This document shows, piece after piece, positions 17,721 through 28,928 of a stretch of DNA of 37,188 nucleotides. The notes beneath the pieces were generated by a model. That model worked only from the letters and a program-made list of their open reading frames with translations, did no database searches and was not told the origin of the DNA. The DNA is from Pseudomonadota bacterium. GTDB taxonomy: Bacteria; Pseudomonadota; Gammaproteobacteria; Xanthomonadales; Rhodanobacteraceae. The first letter of the stretch is position 1. Every line of letters begins with the position of its first letter. Position numbers and translations under genes: made by a program. The stretch spans positions 1 to 37,188 of the forward strand of contig JAJYSM010000029.1 of the NCBI GenBank assembly GCA_021793575.1, given 5' to 3'.

Positions 17721-20162
17721 TCAGAAGCGGTAGGTGACCTTGCCGTACCAGTAACGCCCGTTCATGCCGAACGGCGACAGCGGGGAGTACTGCAAGCCGC
17801 TGCCGTAATCTTCGTTGTCCGTGGTCGGCAGTACCTTGTCCGGGTACTGGTTGGTGACGTTGTCGGCACCGACCGTGAAGATGAACGCGTTCCAGCGATA
17901 GCTGGCTGACAAATCAAGCAGCCATGAGGCGGAGAAGGTTTGATCCCCTGCAGGTGTGAAGCCCACGCGTGTATAGGGTCCATAGCGCGTCAAGTTCGCA
18001 TGCAGGTGGTAGTTCTGGATGGCCCAGTCGCCATAAAACACGTTCTTGTTGCGTGGCGTCGACTTGGTAATCAGACCTTGGCTGCTGCGGCCGAAGGCCG
18101 GGCTGGTCACTGTCAGGAACTTGGCTGAGTTGAAATTGCTGCTCAGCCCGAGGTTCAGCTGACCCATGGCGCCCAAATCGACACGTTGGTTCAAGATCAG
18201 GTCGCCTCCCGTGGTTTGGGTGGAGCCACCATTGACGAAGAACTGGGCTTCAGATACTTCGCCATTGGCCACAGTCGGCGTGACCGTGATCACGTCGCTG
18301 TAAAGGATCTGGTTGGTGATCTTGATCCGATACAGATCCAGGGTGGCACTGAAGTCATTGGTGGGCTGCCACACCGCACCAATGCCAAAGTTGGTGGACT
18401 TTTCCGGTGTCAGCGGCTTGGCACCGAGGGAAATGGCGACCGGGCTGGAGGTGCGGAAGGTACCAACCTGCTCCAGTACGCCATGCGGGATCGCCGTTAC
18501 CACGGACTCGTAGTTCTGCTGGGCCAGCGAAGGTGCGCGGAAACCATTCGATACCGTGCCACGCAAGGCGAACGTATCGGTCAGCTGATAGCGCAGCGAC
18601 AACTTGCCCGAGCGGGTGGAGCCGGCGTCGCTGTAGTTTTCGTAACGTGCGGCCACGCCTGCCGACAGTTTGTTGGTGAGGTCGGTTTCCAGATCGACGT
18701 AGCCCGCTACGCTGTGCCGACTGAAGTTGCCTGCCACCTGGGGAGAGAGCCCCGGCCAGACCTGCGAGCCACCGGGGGCCACGCCCCCACTGATGGGGTC
18801 GATCGCCGTAGGGTCTAGGAAGTACGAGCTCGGCTCGCCGGCCTTGATGCTGTACTGATCCTTGCGATATTCGCCGCCGAACGCGACGGTGACCGGGTTG
18901 GGCAGGAAGCTCGGTGAGTACTCCTTGTTCAGATCGATGTTGGCCACGCTCTGCTTGGTGCCGAAAGTACCGGCTCGGAACGTGGTGGGGCTGGAGCCTG
19001 TGCTGTAGAACTGGTTGATGTTCAGCGAGTGCTGGATGATGAAACTCATGCTGTTGTAGCCGAAGTCCCCCGAGGCATCCCAGTGCCAGCCGCCATCGGT
19101 CACGCCCTTGGCGCCAAAGACGGCCGACGCGTCCTTCACATTGTTGACGATCTGCGGCAGGAACCCGTTCGGGTAGATCGCGGTGGTATTGCGGTAATTG
19201 CCACCGGCGCGGTAATACCCGTTCGAGGTGACATCGCGCTGACTCAGGTTGAGGTAACCGTAAAGATCGACGTTGGGCGTCAGGGTGTAGCCGAAATTGA
19301 TCAGCGCCTGTTTGGTCACCACCGCCGGATCGCCATAGCGTTCGAACGGGAAACCTACCCCATTGATCTTGTTGCTGGGATAGAGGTTGCTGGCACGGTC
19401 GGTGTTCGCGGCGCGATTGGTATTCATCACGTCCGAGTAGTTCCACGACAGCCGCGCCCAACCCGGCGAGTCGCCATTGGCCGAGGCGCCACCGAGCGGG
19501 ATGCCCACCGAGCCGGACAGACCATTCTGGGCACCGTCGCCCTTGTCCATGATGCCGCCGTTGACCGAGATGTCGTTGCTGCCTGCTCTGGCGCCGTGCT
19601 TGAGGATGATGTTGATCACACCAGCGATGGCATCGGAGCCGTACTGGGCGGAAGCGCCATCGCGCAACACTTCGATGTGATCGATCGCCGACATCGGAAT
19701 CGAGTTCAGATCCACCGGCGCGGATCCCTGGCCGAGGGAGGGCAGGTAATTGACCAGGCTGGTGGTGTGGTAACGCTTGCCATCGACCAGCACCAGCACG
19801 TCATCAGGCGACAGACCACGCAGCGTGGCCGGACGCACGGCATCGTTGCCGTCGTTGATCGCCGGGCGCGGAAAATCCAGCGAGGGCAGCAAGGTGCTGA
19901 GTGCGGTGGCGAGGTCGCTGGCGCCACTTGCGGCAAGATCGGCCGTCGTCAGCACGTCGATCGGCGAGAGCGAGTCGCCCACGGTGCGGTCGCTGGAGCG
20001 GGTGCCGGTGACGACCACCTGCTGCAGCTGCTTGGTGTTCTTGGCGGTGGCGGCCGCCGGCGCGTCCTGGGCCGACGCGGTGGCAGCCGTCATCACGAGG
20101 CTGATGCTGAGTAAAGGCAGCAGTGCGGCTGCCAACGGGCGTTGCTTGAATCGGTTTTGCAT
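17721..20162 (-). CDS. TonB-dependent outer-membrane receptor
   Basis: This is a complete 813-residue TonB-dependent transporter; the ligand is unknown. The chain has a signal peptide (AAALLPLLSISLVMTAATASAQ) and the receptor start QLQQVVVTGTRSSDRT. The plug domain follows (SPIDVLTTADLAASG; LRGLSPDDVLVLVDGKRYH; MSAIDHIEVLRDGASAQYGS; AIAGVINIILK), then a 22-strand-type barrel. It ends in GRYWYGKVTYRF with the terminal Phe used by the BAM machinery. No N-terminal STN signalling domain is seen. The start ATG 20162 has a GGGGGG ribosome site 5 bases upstream. It seems to be a single-gene unit with a 5' remnant of a related receptor directly upstream on the same strand. Confidence 0.93.
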   Translation of the reverse strand: MQNRFKQRPLAAALLPLLSISLVMTAATASAQDAPAAATAKNTKQLQQVVVTGTRSSDRTVGDSLSPIDVLTTADLAASGASDLATALSTLLPSLDFPRPAINDGNDAVRPATLRGLSPDDVLVLVDGKRYHTTSLVNYLPSLGQGSAPVDLNSIPMSAIDHIEVLRDGASAQYGSDAIAGVINIILKHGARAGSNDISVNGGIMDKGDGAQNGLSGSVGIPLGGASANGDSPGWARLSWNYSDVMNTNRAANTDRASNLYPSNKINGVGFPFERYGDPAVVTKQALINFGYTLTPNVDLYGYLNLSQRDVTSNGYYRAGGNYRNTTAIYPNGFLPQIVNNVKDASAVFGAKGVTDGGWHWDASGDFGYNSMSFIIQHSLNINQFYSTGSSPTTFRAGTFGTKQSVANIDLNKEYSPSFLPNPVTVAFGGEYRKDQYSIKAGEPSSYFLDPTAIDPISGGVAPGGSQVWPGLSPQVAGNFSRHSVAGYVDLETDLTNKLSAGVAARYENYSDAGSTRSGKLSLRYQLTDTFALRGTVSNGFRAPSLAQQNYESVVTAIPHGVLEQVGTFRTSSPVAISLGAKPLTPEKSTNFGIGAVWQPTNDFSATLDLYRIKITNQILYSDVITVTPTVANGEVSEAQFFVNGGSTQTTGGDLILNQRVDLGAMGQLNLGLSSNFNSAKFLTVTSPAFGRSSQGLITKSTPRNKNVFYGDWAIQNYHLHANLTRYGPYTRVGFTPAGDQTFSASWLLDLSASYRWNAFIFTVGADNVTNQYPDKVLPTTDNEDYGSGLQYSPLSPFGMNGRYWYGKVTYRF

Positions 20163-20242
20163 GAATTCCCCCCGGGTTGTGCAATGGACCGCACCTAAAT
20201 GGTGGATACGGCAATGGAAAGTTGCGTCGCAGAAACAAATTT

Positions 20243-20569
20243 TTAATGCTGCGACGAATTGACGCTATGCGATCTGTTGCGTCGCGTCAATATGCGGTGG
20301 GTTTTGAGCAAGCTGCGGGCTTCCCGCGAAGCCAGGTTGGTGGCGCCGGTGCCGACCAGATCCTTGGGCGTGAGCACGTCGATGGGCGACATCGAGGTGG
20401 CCTCGGTGCGGTCAAAGGTGCGCGTGCCGGTGACCACCACGGCCTTCAGCTCGACGGCCTGCTTGTCCTTCTTCTGGGTGCCGGCATCCTGCGCGTGCGC
20501 CAGCGGAACCAGCGCGAGTGCGATGGCGAGGGCCAATAACTTGTGAGTCGATGATGGATTGGCTGACAT
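20243..20569 (-). pseudogene. 5' remnant of a second TonB-dependent receptor
   Basis: From ATG 20569 (GGGGAA upstream) the frame encodes a signal peptide (LLALAIALALVPLAHAQ) and the receptor start LKAVVVTGTRTFDRTEATS, then MSPIDVLTPKDLVGTGATNLAS. This part closely parallels the intact receptor (VVVTGTRSSDRT ... LSPIDVLTTADLAASGASDLAT). After LAS the sequence turns into unrelated basic residues (REARSLLKTHRILTRR) and stops at 20243. The rest of the plug and the entire barrel are missing. It reads as a duplicated receptor that lost its 3' part just upstream of its relative. A short secreted peptide could still be made. Confidence 0.8.
20258..20291. promoter_or_regulatory. 8-bp inverted repeat upstream of the TonB receptor gene
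   Basis: ATTGACGC (20258-20265) and GCGTCAAT (20284-20291) are perfect complements with an 18-base spacer, 96-129 bases before the receptor ATG. On the minus strand the distal arm offers TTGACG as a possible -35, but no good -10 follows. The 10-mer GCGACGCAAC also occurs twice on the minus strand here. This is a candidate operator or hairpin; no regulator gene is adjacent. Confidence 0.35.
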
Positions 20570-20766
20570 GTGGCATTCCCCGTGGAGGCGACGGGCGAGA
20601 CCCGACGCAGTGACCAATGATCCTGCGATAAACCTCGTGCACGTACCACCGCAAGATGGCGCCGTATCACAATTCCTTAACACCGAAAGTAGGTGTCGTA
20701 GTTGCTGCTGTCAACCCGGCCCACGCAATGCCGCTGCGCGATCCCCTGCGCGGCAACTGCGCTGGT

Positions 20767-20802
20767 TTGAAATGCCCGGCCCAGCCGCCATACTTGGCGG
20801 CT
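20767..20802 (+). promoter_or_regulatory. Putative sigma-70 promoter of the fmdB-like gene
   Basis: TTGAAA (20767-20772) is followed after 16 bases by CATACT (20789-20794). The start would lie about 40 bases before the ATG at 20840. A hairpin AGCCGCC/GGCGGCT (20783-20789, 20796-20802) overlaps the -10. The preceding stretch 20570-20766 shows no gene. Confidence 0.35.
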
Positions 20803-20839
20803 TGGATGGCGCCATGCCGCGCCCGGGAAGTAACCGTTC

Positions 20840-21166
20840 ATGCCTATCTACGCCTTCGCCTGCCAGGCTTGCGGCCACAGCTTCGACCGGCTGCAGAAGC
20901 TGTCCGACGCCGATCCGTCGCTCTGCCCGCAGTGCGGCCAGCCTGAGTTGCGTCGCCAGGTGACCGCGCCGTCGTTCCGCCTCGCCGGCAGCGGCTGGTA
21001 CGAGACCGACTTCAAGAAGGACGGCGACAAGAAGCGCAACCTGGCCGGTGACGCTGGCGGCGGCGCGCCGGCGGCAGCACCGGCAGCAGCTGCCGCGCCT
21101 GCGCCCACCGCGCCGGTCGCGCCGGCCGCCAGCGCCAGCAAGCCGAGCCCGTCTGCCGGCGACTGA
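20840..21166 (+). CDS. FmdB-family zinc-ribbon protein
   Basis: This small 108-residue protein opens with a zinc ribbon: MPIYAFACQACGHSFDRLQK and, after a short loop, CPQCGQPELRR. The four Cys form the metal site typical of the FmdB/CxxC_CxxC_SSSS family. The second part is a low-complexity Ala/Pro tail (APAAAPAAAAAPAPTAPVAP). The family is annotated as putative regulatory protein, but its molecular role is not established. It lies 93 bp upstream of aspS on the same strand, a common pairing in xanthomonads. Confidence 0.85.
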   Translation: MPIYAFACQACGHSFDRLQKLSDADPSLCPQCGQPELRRQVTAPSFRLAGSGWYETDFKKDGDKKRNLAGDAGGGAPAAAPAAAAAPAPTAPVAPAASASKPSPSAGD

Positions 21167-21259
21167 GCGCGGGCGTGCGCGGCGGTACCCGGCGGCGGTG
21201 CTAAGATTCGCAGTCTTTTTCACGCCTGATGCCGCCACGCGGCCCGGAGTTCCAAGCGC

Positions 21260-23032
<1,773 letters not shown>

Positions 23033-23139
23033 GGTCTTGCAGCGGCTGAGCCGGAGTTCGCCGCCACGGGCATGAGCCACGCAGTTGCCGGTGACGCTGC
23101 TGCCGTTCATTTCATTCCGTCACAGGTTCGATCATCGCC

Positions 23140-23790
23140 ATGTCCGACCATGTGATCCTGCTGCACGGCCTGTGGATGCGCGGCTTCGCGCTGTCCATGC
23201 TGCATCGGCGGATGATCGCGGCGGGCTTTCGCGTGCACCGCTACGATTACTTGAGCGTGGCCGCCACCCAGCAGCACATCCTGGAGCGCCTGCGCGTGCG
23301 CATGGCCGACCTGGTGGCAGAGTCGGAATCCTCCTCGGTGCATCTGGTTGGCCACAGTCTGGGTGGTCTGCTGGCGCTGCGCGCCTGTCTTGCCGAAGGC
23401 TTGCCGCCTGGGCGCGTGGTTTGTCTGGGGTCGCCCTTGAAAGGCAGCGCGGCGGCGCGCGGCTTTGCCGCCTGGGGTCGTGGCGGCGAGGTGCTGCTGG
23501 GCCACAACCGCGACCTGCTGCAACAGGGCTTCGAGCGCTGGGATGGCCCGCGCGAAGTGGGCATGATTGCCGGCTGCACGCCGCTGGGTCTCGGCGCCAT
23601 GCTCGGCCATTTTGCGGGCGAGCACGACGGCACCGTGGCGGTGGACGAAACCCGGCTGCCGGGCCTCGCCGATCACTGCGTGGTGGAAAGCAATCACACT
23701 GGACTGCTGTTTTCCGCCGAGGTGGCGCAGCAGGTGGCGCAGTTCCTGCGTGCCGGGCATTTCACGCGCGCCGCGGCCGTGCCGGCCTAG
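23140..23790 (+). CDS. Alpha/beta-hydrolase (esterase/lipase-like)
   Basis: A 216-residue alpha/beta-hydrolase fold protein. It shows the oxyanion-side motif VILLHGLWMRG, the nucleophile elbow VGHSLGG (Ser near residue 71), a likely acid in HDGTVAVDE, and His in VVESNHTGLL. This pattern is close to small PGAP1/lipase-type proteins. The substrate is unknown. No signal peptide is seen, so it is probably cytoplasmic. It follows aspS by 107 bp and precedes yebC. The stop codon sits in the loop of a perfect 11-bp hairpin. Confidence 0.85.
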   Translation: MSDHVILLHGLWMRGFALSMLHRRMIAAGFRVHRYDYLSVAATQQHILERLRVRMADLVAESESSSVHLVGHSLGGLLALRACLAEGLPPGRVVCLGSPLKGSAAARGFAAWGRGGEVLLGHNRDLLQQGFERWDGPREVGMIAGCTPLGLGAMLGHFAGEHDGTVAVDETRLPGLADHCVVESNHTGLLFSAEVAQQVAQFLRAGHFTRAAAVPA

Positions 23791-23800
23791 CCGGCACGGC
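23776..23800 (+). terminator. Perfect hairpin with the hydrolase stop codon in its loop
   Basis: GCCGTGCCGGC (23776-23786) and GCCGGCACGGC (23790-23800) are perfect 11-bp complements with a 3-base CTA loop that carries the first two bases of the TAG stop. No T tract follows, so it may be an mRNA 3'-end stabiliser or a weak terminator rather than a classical one. Confidence 0.45.
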
Positions 23801-23856
23801 GCCAGAAATCAGGTAAAATTGCCGGCTATTCATCCGATCACAGTGCAGGCATTGCC

Positions 23857-24579
23857 ATGGGTAGAGGGCCGTCCATCGAAGGTCGCAAGAGCGCCGAAGA
23901 CGCCAAGCGCGCCAAGGTATTCACCAAGCTGATCCGCGAGATTACCGTGGCCACGCGCTCCGGCGTTGCCGACCCGGCCGGCAATCCGCGCCTGCGTGCG
24001 GCGATCGACAAGGCGTTGTCGGCCAACATGACCCGCGACACCATCGACCGCGCGGTCAAGCGCGGCGCCGGTGCCGACGGCGGTGCGCATATGGAGGAGC
24101 TGCGCTACGAGGGCTATGGTCCCGGCGGCATCGCGTTGATCATCGAATGCTTCACCGACAACCCGGTTCGCACGGTGGCCGATGTGCGCAATGTGCTGAC
24201 CCGGCACGGCGGCAACCTGGGCACCAGCGGCTCGGTCGCCTTCCAGTTCAATCGCTGCGGGGAGCTGGTGTTCGCCACCGGCGGCGACGCGGCGGTCGAG
24301 GAGAAAGTGCTGGAGGCGGCGCTGGAGGCCGGCGCCGACGATGTGGTCAACGAGCATGGTGAGAGCGCCGTGCTGTGCACGCCGGAAAACTTCGAAGCGG
24401 TACAGCAGGCCCTCGTGGCTGCCGGCCTGAGCTCGGTGCACGCCGGTGTGGTGATGCGTCCGCACAATCGTGTCGCGGTGTCCGGCGAGGCACAGGAGAC
24501 CCTGCTCGACCTGCTCGAAAAGCTTGACGCGCTGGACGATGTCAGCGACGTCTCGCACAACGCCACGCTGCCCGCGTGA
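23857..24579 (+). CDS. yebC: YebC/PmpR-family (TACO1) protein
   Basis: A member of the YebC family, long annotated as a transcriptional regulator and now linked to translation of difficult sequences (polyproline-type stalls). The 240-residue protein begins MGRGPSIEGRKSAEDAKRAK and has the family block TKLIREITVATRSG, NPRLRAAIDKALSANMTRDTIDRAVKRG (residues about 45-72) and YEGYGPGGIALIIE. It has the acidic C-terminal lobe. It lies directly upstream of ruvC, the classic yebC-ruvC-ruvA-ruvB neighbourhood. A TAAAAT at 23814-23819 may be its -10. Confidence 0.95.
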   Translation: MGRGPSIEGRKSAEDAKRAKVFTKLIREITVATRSGVADPAGNPRLRAAIDKALSANMTRDTIDRAVKRGAGADGGAHMEELRYEGYGPGGIALIIECFTDNPVRTVADVRNVLTRHGGNLGTSGSVAFQFNRCGELVFATGGDAAVEEKVLEAALEAGADDVVNEHGESAVLCTPENFEAVQQALVAAGLSSVHAGVVMRPHNRVAVSGEAQETLLDLLEKLDALDDVSDVSHNATLPA

Positions 24580-24662
24580 GGCACTCGCCAGGACAGCGTG
24601 CCTAGTCATGGCGTCCAGCTTGCCGGCGCTGTGCGGCTGCCCGTGGTGACTGCAGGTCACGC

Positions 24663-25229
24663 GTGACACAGCCACGCGCCAGCACGGAAATTCCTGGTGC
24701 TGTCGGTGCCGTGCGCATCATCGGCATCGATCCGGGCAGCCAGCGCACCGGCGTGGGAATCATTGACGTGAGCGCGTCGGGCAAGTTGACGCATGTCTTT
24801 CACGGCGCGCTGGTGGTGATGGGCGAGGCCAGTTTTCCGCTGCGCCTGAAACGCATCTTTGACGAGCTGTGTGACATCATCGCCACCCATCAGCCGGTCG
24901 AGTGCGGGATCGAACGCGTGTTCATGGCGCGCAACCCCGATTCGGCGTTGAAGCTGGGACAGGCGCGCGGCGCCGCGATTTGTGCGGTGGTCAGTCGGGG
25001 GATCGTGGTGCACGAATATGCAGCAACGGAAGTGAAGCAGGCGGTGGTCGGCAGCGGCCGCAGCGACAAGACCCAGGTGCAGCACATGATCGGCATCCTG
25101 CTCGGCCTGCCCGGGCCGCTGCAGGCGGATGCCGCCGACGCGCTGGCGATCGCGGTGACGCATGCGCACATCCGCGCCAGCCTGGCCCGGGTCGGCATTC
25201 CACGCAGCGCATGGCGGCGGCGCCGATGA
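24663..25229 (+). CDS. ruvC: Holliday-junction resolvase RuvC
   Basis: RuvC is the dimeric nuclease that cuts Holliday junctions moved by RuvAB. The 188-residue protein has the four acidic catalytic residues in [12 protein letters not shown] (Asp), [18 protein letters not shown] (Glu) and [17 protein letters not shown] (two Asp), and the DNA-binding [19 protein letters not shown]. The frame opens at GTG 24663 with a 16-residue leader before VRIIGIDPG. An in-frame GTG at 24711 would give the usual compact start, so the leader is uncertain. Its TGA overlaps the ruvA ATG (ATGA), pointing to translational coupling. Confidence 0.95.
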   Translation: MTQPRASTEIPGAVGAVRIIGIDPGSQRTGVGIIDVSASGKLTHVFHGALVVMGEASFPLRLKRIFDELCDIIATHQPVECGIERVFMARNPDSALKLGQARGAAICAVVSRGIVVHEYAATEVKQAVVGSGRSDKTQVQHMIGILLGLPGPLQADAADALAIAVTHAHIRASLARVGIPRSAWRRRR

Positions 25230-25822
25230 TCGGCCGTCTGCGCGGCACGCTGGTTTCCAGGCAGCCACCATGGTTGCTGGTCGAGGTGGGCGGGGTTGGC
25301 TACGAAGTACAGGCGCCGATGTCCACCATCTACGACCTGCCGGGGGTCGGCAAGGAAATCGTCCTGCTCACCCACTATGCGGTGAAGGAGGATGGCGCGG
25401 CACTGTATGGCTTCCTGCACGAGGCCGAACGGGCGCTGTTCCGCAACCTGCAGAAAGTCAGTGGCATCGGCGCCAAGATCGCGTTGGCGGTGCTGTCGGG
25501 CGTTTCCACCGAGCATTTCGCACGCTTGGTGCAGGCCGGCGACGTGGTGGCGCTGACCAGGATTCCCGGCATCGGAAAGAAGACCGCCGAGCGCATCGTG
25601 GTCGAGCTGCGCGACCGGCTCGACGGCTTGTCCGGCGTGCCCGGGACCTCCATGCAGGCCGGCAGCGCGCCGCTGGACGCTGCCGGCGAGGCCAGCGTGG
25701 CGCTGCAGCAGTTGGGCTACAAGCCGGTTGAAGTGGCCCGACTGGTACAGAAGGTCGCTGCCGAGGGCGACAGTGCCGAAACCATTATCCGCAAGGCGCT
25801 GCGCGCCGCACTCGGGAGCTGA
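25226..25822 (+). CDS. ruvA: Holliday-junction branch-migration protein RuvA
   Basis: RuvA tetramers bind four-way junctions and load RuvB. The 198-residue chain starts [21 protein letters not shown], the family start. It has the OB-fold domain I, two helix-hairpin-helix motifs in domain II ([13 protein letters not shown] and [12 protein letters not shown]), and the C-terminal RuvB-contact domain III ([20 protein letters not shown]). It overlaps ruvC by 4 bases. The kup gene begins 4 bp after its stop, so ruvB is separated from it. Confidence 0.96.
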   Translation: MIGRLRGTLVSRQPPWLLVEVGGVGYEVQAPMSTIYDLPGVGKEIVLLTHYAVKEDGAALYGFLHEAERALFRNLQKVSGIGAKIALAVLSGVSTEHFARLVQAGDVVALTRIPGIGKKTAERIVVELRDRLDGLSGVPGTSMQAGSAPLDAAGEASVALQQLGYKPVEVARLVQKVAAEGDSAETIIRKALRAALGS

Positions 25823-25826
25823 TCCA

Positions 25827-27719
25827 GTGAATGCAGAATCCATCCAGAGCGAGATGACCAAGCGTCGTCTGGCCACCCTGGGTCTCGGTGCCATCGGCGT
25901 GGTCTATGGCGACATCGGCACCAGTCCACTGTATACGTTGAACCAGACGTTGACCCACGACGGCATGAAGGTCACGCCGGAAAGCGTCTATGGCGTGCTG
26001 TCGCTGATCTTCTGGGCGCAGATCCTGGTGGTGTCACTGAAGTACGTGGTGTTCATCATGCGCGCCGACAACAAGGGCGAGGGCGGCATCATGGCGCTGA
26101 TGGCGCTGGCCCAGCGCAGCGTGCGCGAACGGCCGCGGCTGCGCTGGGGGCTGGTGTTGCTCGGCATCTTCGGTGCCGCGCTGTTCTATGGCGATGGCGT
26201 GATCACGCCGGCAATCTCGGTGCTGGGTGCGGTCGAGGGTCTCAAGGTGGTGGCGCCGCACCTGTCCCACTGGGTAGTGCCGATCAGCCTGGTCATCCTG
26301 CTGTTCCTGTTCGCCATCCAGCGCGGCGGCACCGAGCGGGTGGGGCGGCTGTTCGGGCCGATCATGGTGGTGTGGTTTGTCACCATCGCCCTGCTCGGCG
26401 CGCAGATGATCGCGCGCAATCCGCACGTGCTGTACGCGCTGGACCCGCGCCATGCGGTGTGGTTTTTCCAGATCTACGGTTTTCGCGGCTTCCTCGCACT
26501 GGGTGGCGTGGTGCTGGCGCTCACCGGCGCCGAGGCGCTGTATGCCGACATGGGGCACTTCGGCAAGAAGCCCATCCGGCTGGCGTGGTTCAGCTTTGTG
26601 CTGCCGGCGCTGGTGCTCAATTATTTCGGCCAGGGAGCGCTGCTGCTCGACGATCCGAGCGCCATCGACAATCCGTTCTTCCGGCTGGCGCCGGACATCC
26701 TGAGAGCGCCGCTGATCGGGCTGGCCTGCATGGCCGCAGTGATCGCCTCGCAGGCGGTGATCTCCGGCGCCTACTCGATGACGCGCGAGGCGATGTCGCT
26801 GGGCTACTCGCCGCGGATGGCGGTGGTGCATACCTCCAACGAGCTGTCGGGGCAGGTGTTTGTGCCGTGGGTCAACTATTTCCTGCTGATCATGGTGATG
26901 CTCGCGGTGGTCGGTTTTGGCTCGTCCGACAGCCTGGGTGCGGCCTATGGCATCGCGGTTACCGGAACCATGACGATCACGACGCTGCTGGCGCTGGTGG
27001 TGGCACGTTACCAGTGGGGCTGGAACAAGTTGACCGTGATCGGCGTTGGCGCGCTGTTCCTGGTGATCGACCTGTCGTTCTTCAGTGCCAACCTGATCAA
27101 GGTGGAATACGGCGGCTGGTTCCCGCTGGTGCTGGCGGTGGTGGTGTTCACCATGATGACCACCTGGCGGCGCGGCCGCGAGCTGGTGGTGCGCGAGATC
27201 AAGCAGTCGGGTCTGGCGCTGGCGCCGTTTATTGTCAACATTGCCCAGCATCCGCCGCTGCGCGTGCCTGGCACGGCCATTTTCCTGACTGGCAACCAGC
27301 ACTCGGTGCCGCACGCCATGTTGCACAACCTCAAGCACAACAAGGTGCTGCACGAGCGCAATCTGCTGCTCACGGTGGAGATGCTGGAGACGCCGCTGGC
27401 CGACCCGGGCGAACGCATCCACATCACTCCGCTGGGCAACGATTTTTTCGGTCTGGAACTGCGCTTCGGTTTCGCCGAGGACCCGAACATTCCGCTGGCG
27501 CTGTCGCAATGCGGCCGGCAGGGCGTGTCGTTCGACATGATGGATACGACGTTCTTCCTGTCGCGCGAAAACATCGTCTCCGACAAGCGGCGCCCCGGCA
27601 TGGTGCTGTGGCGAGACCGGCTGTTCGCGTTCATGGCGCGCAATGCAATGCCGGCGACCGCGTTTTTCAAGATCCCCGGCAACCGCCTGATCGAACTGGG
27701 CGCGCAAGTCGAGATCTGA
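25827..27719 (+). CDS. kup: KUP-family potassium uptake transporter
   Basis: Kup is a K+/H+ symporter of the inner membrane. The 630-residue protein has about 12 hydrophobic segments and the family signature LGAIGVVYGDIGTSPLYTL near the N-terminus. It also has GDGVITPAISVLGAVEGL, LTGAEALYADMGHFG and SQAVISGAYSMTREAMSLGY, and a cytosolic C-terminal domain. I chose GTG 25827 because GGGAG lies 8 bases upstream, just inside the end of ruvA; ATG 25854 is an alternative. It sits between ruvA and ruvB, an order I recall from Xanthomonas and relatives. A palindromic heptad repeat follows. Confidence 0.95.
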   Translation: MNAESIQSEMTKRRLATLGLGAIGVVYGDIGTSPLYTLNQTLTHDGMKVTPESVYGVLSLIFWAQILVVSLKYVVFIMRADNKGEGGIMALMALAQRSVRERPRLRWGLVLLGIFGAALFYGDGVITPAISVLGAVEGLKVVAPHLSHWVVPISLVILLFLFAIQRGGTERVGRLFGPIMVVWFVTIALLGAQMIARNPHVLYALDPRHAVWFFQIYGFRGFLALGGVVLALTGAEALYADMGHFGKKPIRLAWFSFVLPALVLNYFGQGALLLDDPSAIDNPFFRLAPDILRAPLIGLACMAAVIASQAVISGAYSMTREAMSLGYSPRMAVVHTSNELSGQVFVPWVNYFLLIMVMLAVVGFGSSDSLGAAYGIAVTGTMTITTLLALVVARYQWGWNKLTVIGVGALFLVIDLSFFSANLIKVEYGGWFPLVLAVVVFTMMTTWRRGRELVVREIKQSGLALAPFIVNIAQHPPLRVPGTAIFLTGNQHSVPHAMLHNLKHNKVLHERNLLLTVEMLETPLADPGERIHITPLGNDFFGLELRFGFAEDPNIPLALSQCGRQGVSFDMMDTTFFLSRENIVSDKRRPGMVLWRDRLFAFMARNAMPATAFFKIPGNRLIELGAQVEI

Positions 27720-27726
27720 GGGAAGG

Positions 27727-27867
27727 CGGGGAACGGGGAACGGGGAGCAACAAGGTCACGGCATCCTGGATGCCCTCGACATTTCACGGGTCAGCCCTGC
27801 GAGCTTGCTCAGGTTCGCCGGGTTCTCCCCATTCCCCATTCCCTGTTCCCCGCTCCCGGTTCCCCGC
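27727..27867. repeat. Heptad-repeat palindromic element between kup and ruvB (copy C)
   Basis: The left arm 27727-27746 carries GGGGAAC heptads; the right arm 27825-27867 carries degenerate CCCCATT/CCCTGTT/CCCCGCT units. The loop of about 78 bases does not resemble those of copies A and B. It fills the kup-ruvB gap and ends 11 bp before the ruvB ATG. Confidence 0.85.
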
Positions 27868-27877
27868 ATAATGCGGG
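27863..27877 (+). promoter_or_regulatory. Short palindrome with a -10-like CATAAT abutting the ruvB start
   Basis: CCCGCATAATGCGGG is a perfect 7-bp inverted repeat around one base, ending one base before the ruvB ATG. CATAAT (27867-27872) inside it matches the -10 consensus at five of six positions. A start about 7 bases downstream would coincide with the ATG, which would make a leaderless message. No ribosome site is visible otherwise. The -35 is poor. Confidence 0.35.
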
Positions 27878-27878
27878 C

Positions 27879-28920
<1,042 letters not shown>

Positions 28921-28928
<8 letters not shown>

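Noticed and set aside
26034..27707. A 557-codon minus-strand frame opposite kup
   Set aside because: Repeated His/Arg/Gln stretches with no hydrophobic or domain pattern; shadow of the membrane protein gene.
25227..27878. kup as a foreign insertion into the ruvCAB operon
   Set aside because: Spacing and codon style match its neighbours, and the ruvC-ruvA-kup-ruvB order is, to my knowledge, normal in this order of bacteria.
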